Shown here: in pieces, positions 5,668 through 7,925 of the stretch | Layout: each line of letters starts with the position of its first letter | Numbering within the stretch: the first letter of the stretch is position 1 | Assembly: GCA_904393845.1 (NCBI GenBank) | Contig: CAJFNB010000061.1 | Location: 1-7,925, forward strand | DNA length: 7,925 bases | Source of the DNA: Alloclostridium intestinigallinarum | GTDB lineage: Bacteria > Bacillota > Clostridia > Christensenellales > UBA3700 | Direction: 5' to 3' | The notes under the pieces: generated by a model | What the model was told of the DNA's origin: nothing | Database searches by the model: none | What the model saw: the letters and a program-made list of their open reading frames with translations, nothing else | Program-made: the position numbers and the translations under genes

Positions 5668-5684
5668 ACGTTACAAAGTAACGT
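5668..5684 (-). promoter_or_regulatory. 17-base hairpin in asnS leader, one base from the SD
   Basis: ACGTTAC and GTAACGT pair perfectly around a three-base loop, ending one base before GGAGGT. A GC-rich stem (GCGGC 5701-5705 with GCCGC 5713-5717) precedes it in the same leader. A role in mRNA stability or in initiation is inferred. Compare the equally sized hairpin at 668-684 before gdhA. Confidence 0.55.
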
Positions 5685-5727
5685 TGATTACACGTAAATT
5701 GCGGCGGATTTTGCCGCTATATTAAAG

Positions 5728-5756
5728 ATTATAACATAAACGTGTAAATTTGCAAA
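5728..5756 (-). promoter_or_regulatory. asnS promoter with extended -10
   Basis: TGTTATAAT (5736-5728) is an extended -10. TTTGCA (5756-5751), 17 bases upstream of the hexamer, is a 4-of-6 match to the -35. The predicted start is near 5721, giving a leader of about 65 bases. Confidence 0.82.
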
Positions 5757-5829
5757 GTATTGCGGCACACTTATTTATAAAATTAAACCTAAGTATTTTC
5801 AAGTATATGTAAATTTTACGGCGTAACTC

Positions 5830-5858
5830 TTGTATTCGGCGGATATATCGGCTATAAT
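5830..5858 (+). promoter_or_regulatory. Promoter of the plus-strand structured RNA
   Basis: TATAAT (5853-5858) lies 17 bases after TTGTAT (5830-5835, 3 of 6). The predicted start, near 5865, coincides with the 5' strand of the closing stem of the RNA. This supports independent transcription away from asnS. Confidence 0.75.
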
Positions 5859-5862
5859 ATAG

Positions 5863-6027
5863 ATGCAAGGGCGAAGTGCTTAGTTTCGAACCCCACTGAC
5901 ATAAAAGGGAATGCGGAGTCAGTCGGCGGATGGCGTGCCTCCCACTAAGTGGCTTTGAGGATTACAGAAATCGATTGCAGCATACCCACCTGCAAATAAG
6001 CGGGTTGTCAAACGGCACTTCGTTTTT
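5863..6027 (+). ncRNA. ssrS: Structured small RNA, probable 6S RNA
   Basis: A roughly 165-base RNA with its own promoter runs opposite to both neighbouring genes and has no coding potential that fits. Its ends pair: CGAAGTGC (5872-5879) with GCACTTCG (6015-6022), extended by G-U pairs, then TTTTT (6023-6027) ends it. Inside, GTTT (5883-5886) pairs with AAAC (6010-6013), and AACCC (5889-5893) with GGGTT (6002-6006). These give a rod broken by internal loops. Hairpins ACTGAC/GTCAGT (5895-5923), CCACT/AGTGG (5942-5952) and TTGCAG/CTGCAA (5975-5995) lie within. A rod with a central bubble, a small hairpin on the 3' side and a TTACAG stretch (5962-5967) resembles 6S RNA, which binds sigma-A RNA polymerase in stationary phase. 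No tmRNA, RNase P, SRP or riboswitch core is seen. The RNA gene is well supported; the 6S name rests on shape and memory of the family. Confidence 0.68.
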
Positions 6028-6047
6028 GATAGCAAGTTGTTTTACCG

Positions 6048-6075
6048 AAAAAGAGGATCGCACGGCGGTCCTCTT
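6048..6075 (-). terminator. Rho-independent terminator after the membrane-protein gene, likely bidirectional
   Basis: AAGAGGA (6051-6057) pairs with TCCTCTT (6069-6075). The minus strand continues with TTTTT, ending transcripts of the gene that stops at 6125. On the plus strand the stem extends to 10 bp with one U-G pair and is followed by CTCCTTTATATTT, so it can back up the end of the small RNA 20 bases upstream. Confidence 0.85.
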
Positions 6076-6124
6076 CTCCTTTATATTTCCGGCTTCTTTA
6101 TTCAGATATATCGTGTATCGCCGT

Positions 6125-7234
6125 CTATTCTCCGCCGTCGGGTTTTGCCTTGCCGCCGTCCTCTGCGCCGTCTGCAAGTTTGTCGTTATTTTCATTTTCA
6201 CCCCCGACTTCCCCTGCCTTTTCCGCGGAATCCGTTTCCGGCTTGTCCGCATTTTCGGCATGGGGAATGTGGTAATGCTCCGCAACTTCCGCTTCGTCGG
6301 CGGTATACACGGCGGGAGAGAATTTGCGCGTGTTGTCGATGACCACGTTATCCGCCTTATAATACTTCAGCCCGTTAATGTGGTAATAGCTTACCATATT
6401 CAGAATCCGCACGAAAACAAGGCTTGCCGCAAGCAGTACTATGGTACCCACGCCGAAAGTCACTATCAATGAAGTGACCGTCAGCATCGCCATTATAATG
6501 CCGTATATGAAATAAGTGCCGAACGTGGCGGTAAAGCGTTCTTTGAGCGCTTTGAAATTATATTTGAGCGCCTGTACGCAACTCATATTGTTCGCCGCCA
6601 TTGCGGGGATCCACAGGCTGAATATACTCTTGTTTATCGCATAAATGCAAAAACACAAAAGCGCCACCAAAAATATGGTAAGCAGATAATTCACCATGGA
6701 AAACAGTAAAGCCACGCCCACGATTATCAGCGCAAATACTATATGCAAAGGAATGTTGATGACCGTATACAGCAGCGCGAACTTCGCGGAAGTTTTGAAG
6801 TTGTGCACGTAATTGGACATAAACGGGAAGTTGCTGCCCGAATTCATGTAAGAATCCACCACGTCGCTTACCGAATAATAGCACATGGAAATAAGGAACA
6901 TTCCTATAATGTACAAAATTATAAGGAGCACTCCCGCCAGAATAAGCCTTGACGAATTTTCCGAAAACACCTGTCCTATCTGCACGAACAGATTTTCTAT
7001 GGACTCGAAGTCGCTCGATTCCACCTCTCCGCTCAAGATGGACCTGATATAATCGCCTAACTTGGGAAAAAGTTCCAGATCTTTTATGCTGTCCACAAGC
7101 GTATTGAGCGTGGGGAGCATCATCGCCGCCCCGAGAGCAACTATTATCAAAGTGACCACCAGCACGTAAAACAGCGTTTTATACACCAGCGAAAAGCGGT
7201 TGCTCAAAATACTGAACGAATTTTTGAATAACAT
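6125..7234 (-). CDS. Polytopic membrane protein with acidic C-terminal tail, function unknown
   Basis: I do not recognise this 369-residue protein. It has about six membrane segments: 20-41, 97-118, 152-180, 182-205, 236-258 and 260-282. A 55-residue, presumably extracytoplasmic loop (42-96) separates the first two. The positively charged N-terminus suggests both ends are cytoplasmic. The tail 295-369 is hydrophilic, rich in Glu, Asp, Asn and Gly, and ends in KPDGGE. Between segments 4 and 5, IPAMAANNMSCVQALKYNF (209-227) resembles LPNMTIRGYNLRQSL in the upstream gene, with the same Pro-to-Gln spacing. This points to paralogy. ATG (7234) is preceded by GGGTGAT, a fair SD, and lies 17 bases after the upstream stop, so the two form an operon. 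The fold recalls DUF975- or glycerophosphodiesterase-membrane-domain-type proteins, but that is only an impression. Confidence 0.85.
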   Translation of the reverse strand: MLFKNSFSILSNRFSLVYKTLFYVLVVTLIIVALGAAMMLPTLNTLVDSIKDLELFPKLGDYIRSILSGEVESSDFESIENLFVQIGQVFSENSSRLILAGVLLIILYIIGMFLISMCYYSVSDVVDSYMNSGSNFPFMSNYVHNFKTSAKFALLYTVINIPLHIVFALIIVGVALLFSMVNYLLTIFLVALLCFCIYAINKSIFSLWIPAMAANNMSCVQALKYNFKALKERFTATFGTYFIYGIIMAMLTVTSLIVTFGVGTIVLLAASLVFVRILNMVSYYHINGLKYYKADNVVIDNTRKFSPAVYTADEAEVAEHYHIPHAENADKPETDSAEKAGEVGGENENNDKLADGAEDGGKAKPDGGE

Positions 7235-7251
7235 ATTATCACCCTATAACC

Positions 7252-7925
7252 CTAGTTTTCTTCAATATTCGCGTCGGCGAACTTATCGCCTTGTATATCC
7301 GCCCTCTCCATATCCTCCGCGTCGAAATACGCCGCATAGATATACGAAGGCAAAAACAGACAGCACAGATAGTACCAGGCAAAGGACAGCACCCAGTTCA
7401 CCACCTGGAAACCGGAATAGCGGAATAAGCTGACCAAAATGGCGTTGGCGGCAAGCGGAAGAATCGTTATAAGACACGTAAGCGCGAGCGTGACCAGCAC
7501 GGACATATATCTGACCCTGTTGAAAGTGCGCGTGGACGCGGCGAGCGACTGGCGCAGATTGTAGCCGCGGATAGTCATATTGGGCAAGGTAAAAATCATA
7601 AGTACGAATATACACAAGCCCACCGCGCTGAACACGAACGCCGTGATACAGGAAGCCACGATCATGCTTATTTCGCCGAGTACGTTCATCCACAGATACA
7701 CAAGCAATGCTTCCGCCACGGAAAGCGCCTCGAATATAAGTATGAGCGTGAGCACGTATTTGAAAACGTGCAGGAAATTGTCGTTTACCTTCCTCAGAAA
7801 GAACTTGATAACGCCGCCGCTTTCATAAAATTCTCCGTAACGCATACGCCTTTCTATCGCGCCCACCGCCGAAGAGATGAACACGCTGAACAGCACTCCC
7901 ATAAAGATGAAAATCAGCATCTTAC
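7252..7925 (-). CDS. Membrane protein, 5' end beyond window, function unknown
   Basis: The frame stays open to the window edge (AAG precedes the first Met at 7920), and the five visible bases upstream show no SD. The true start is therefore probably outside and the gene is treated as partial. From that Met, 222 residues carry about five membrane segments (1-20, 54-76, 85-112, 139-163, 172-197). AIERRMRYGEFYESGG (21-36) forms a basic, presumably cytoplasmic loop, and the tail from 200 on is charged (DAEDMERAD...ANIEEN). LPNMTIRGYNLRQSLAAS (112-129) aligns without gaps to a stretch of the downstream protein. TAG (7254-7252) is followed 17 bases later by the downstream ATG. The two may form a hetero-oligomer (inference). 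No catalytic motif, transporter signature or signal peptide was recognised. Confidence 0.82.
   Translation of the reverse strand, partial: KMLIFIFMGVLFSVFISSAVGAIERRMRYGEFYESGGVIKFFLRKVNDNFLHVFKYVLTLILIFEALSVAEALLVYLWMNVLGEISMIVASCITAFVFSAVGLCIFVLMIFTLPNMTIRGYNLRQSLAASTRTFNRVRYMSVLVTLALTCLITILPLAANAILVSLFRYSGFQVVNWVLSFAWYYLCCLFLPSYIYAAYFDAEDMERADIQGDKFADANIEEN

Noticed and set aside
4372..5697. 441-residue open frame on the plus strand, antisense to asnS
   Set aside because: It is a shadow of asnS, whose class II synthetase motifs are unmistakable. It shows no family motif and has no SD or promoter; its length reflects codon bias.
5656..5721. T-box leader for asnS
   Set aside because: The leader is only about 65 bases and lacks the T-box sequence and the specifier stem.
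5901..5960. Possible cobalamin riboswitch (AAAGGGAATGCGG resembles part of its core)
   Set aside because: The B12 box and the ACTGTGA element are missing, and the RNA ends at its own terminator with no downstream plus-strand gene.
5930..6472. 180-residue plus-strand open frame
   Set aside because: It runs through the small RNA and terminator and into the antisense of the membrane-protein gene. It has no SD and no family resemblance.

Overview
This window looks like chromosomal DNA from a low-to-mid GC Gram-positive bacterium, probably an uncultured gut member of the Clostridia (inference). The reasons are near-consensus sigma-A promoters, strong Shine-Dalgarno (SD) sequences, short operons closed by hairpin-plus-T terminators, and a glutamate dehydrogenase whose active-site spacing matches the clostridial enzyme. 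No phage, insertion sequence, CRISPR array or defence system is visible. Coding is almost all on the minus strand; the exceptions are one acetyltransferase gene and one structured RNA.

Layout from left to right. (1) 1-655 (-): the 5' part of gdhA, with a perfect consensus promoter, phased A-tracts upstream and two palindromes in its control region. (2) 837-2600 (-): a cytoplasmic GH35 beta-galactosidase with its own consensus promoter and terminator. (3) 2749-3240 (+): a GNAT acetyltransferase, divergent from the galactosidase. (4) 3288-3517 (-): tRNA-Thr(CGT), its terminator, a run of competing hairpins and a second copy of the tRNA 3' half. (5) 3582-5655 (-): asnS followed one base later by an MTA/SAH nucleosidase-family gene, reading toward the tRNA. 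(6) 5656-6075: asnS leader and promoter, a plus-strand structured RNA (probable 6S RNA) with its own promoter and terminator, then a shared terminator. (7) 6125-7925 (-): two tandem polytopic membrane proteins of unknown function that appear to be paralogues; the upstream one is cut by the window edge.

The content is mostly housekeeping: nitrogen assimilation (gdhA), galactoside hydrolysis, Asn-tRNA charging, S-adenosylmethionine by-product salvage, and probably global RNA polymerase regulation if the RNA is 6S. The genes do not form one pathway. No clearly new system is evident. The points most worth checking are the duplicated tRNA-Thr 3' half with its structured spacer, the two-palindrome gdhA control region, the unconfirmed 6S-like RNA and the tandem membrane-protein pair.
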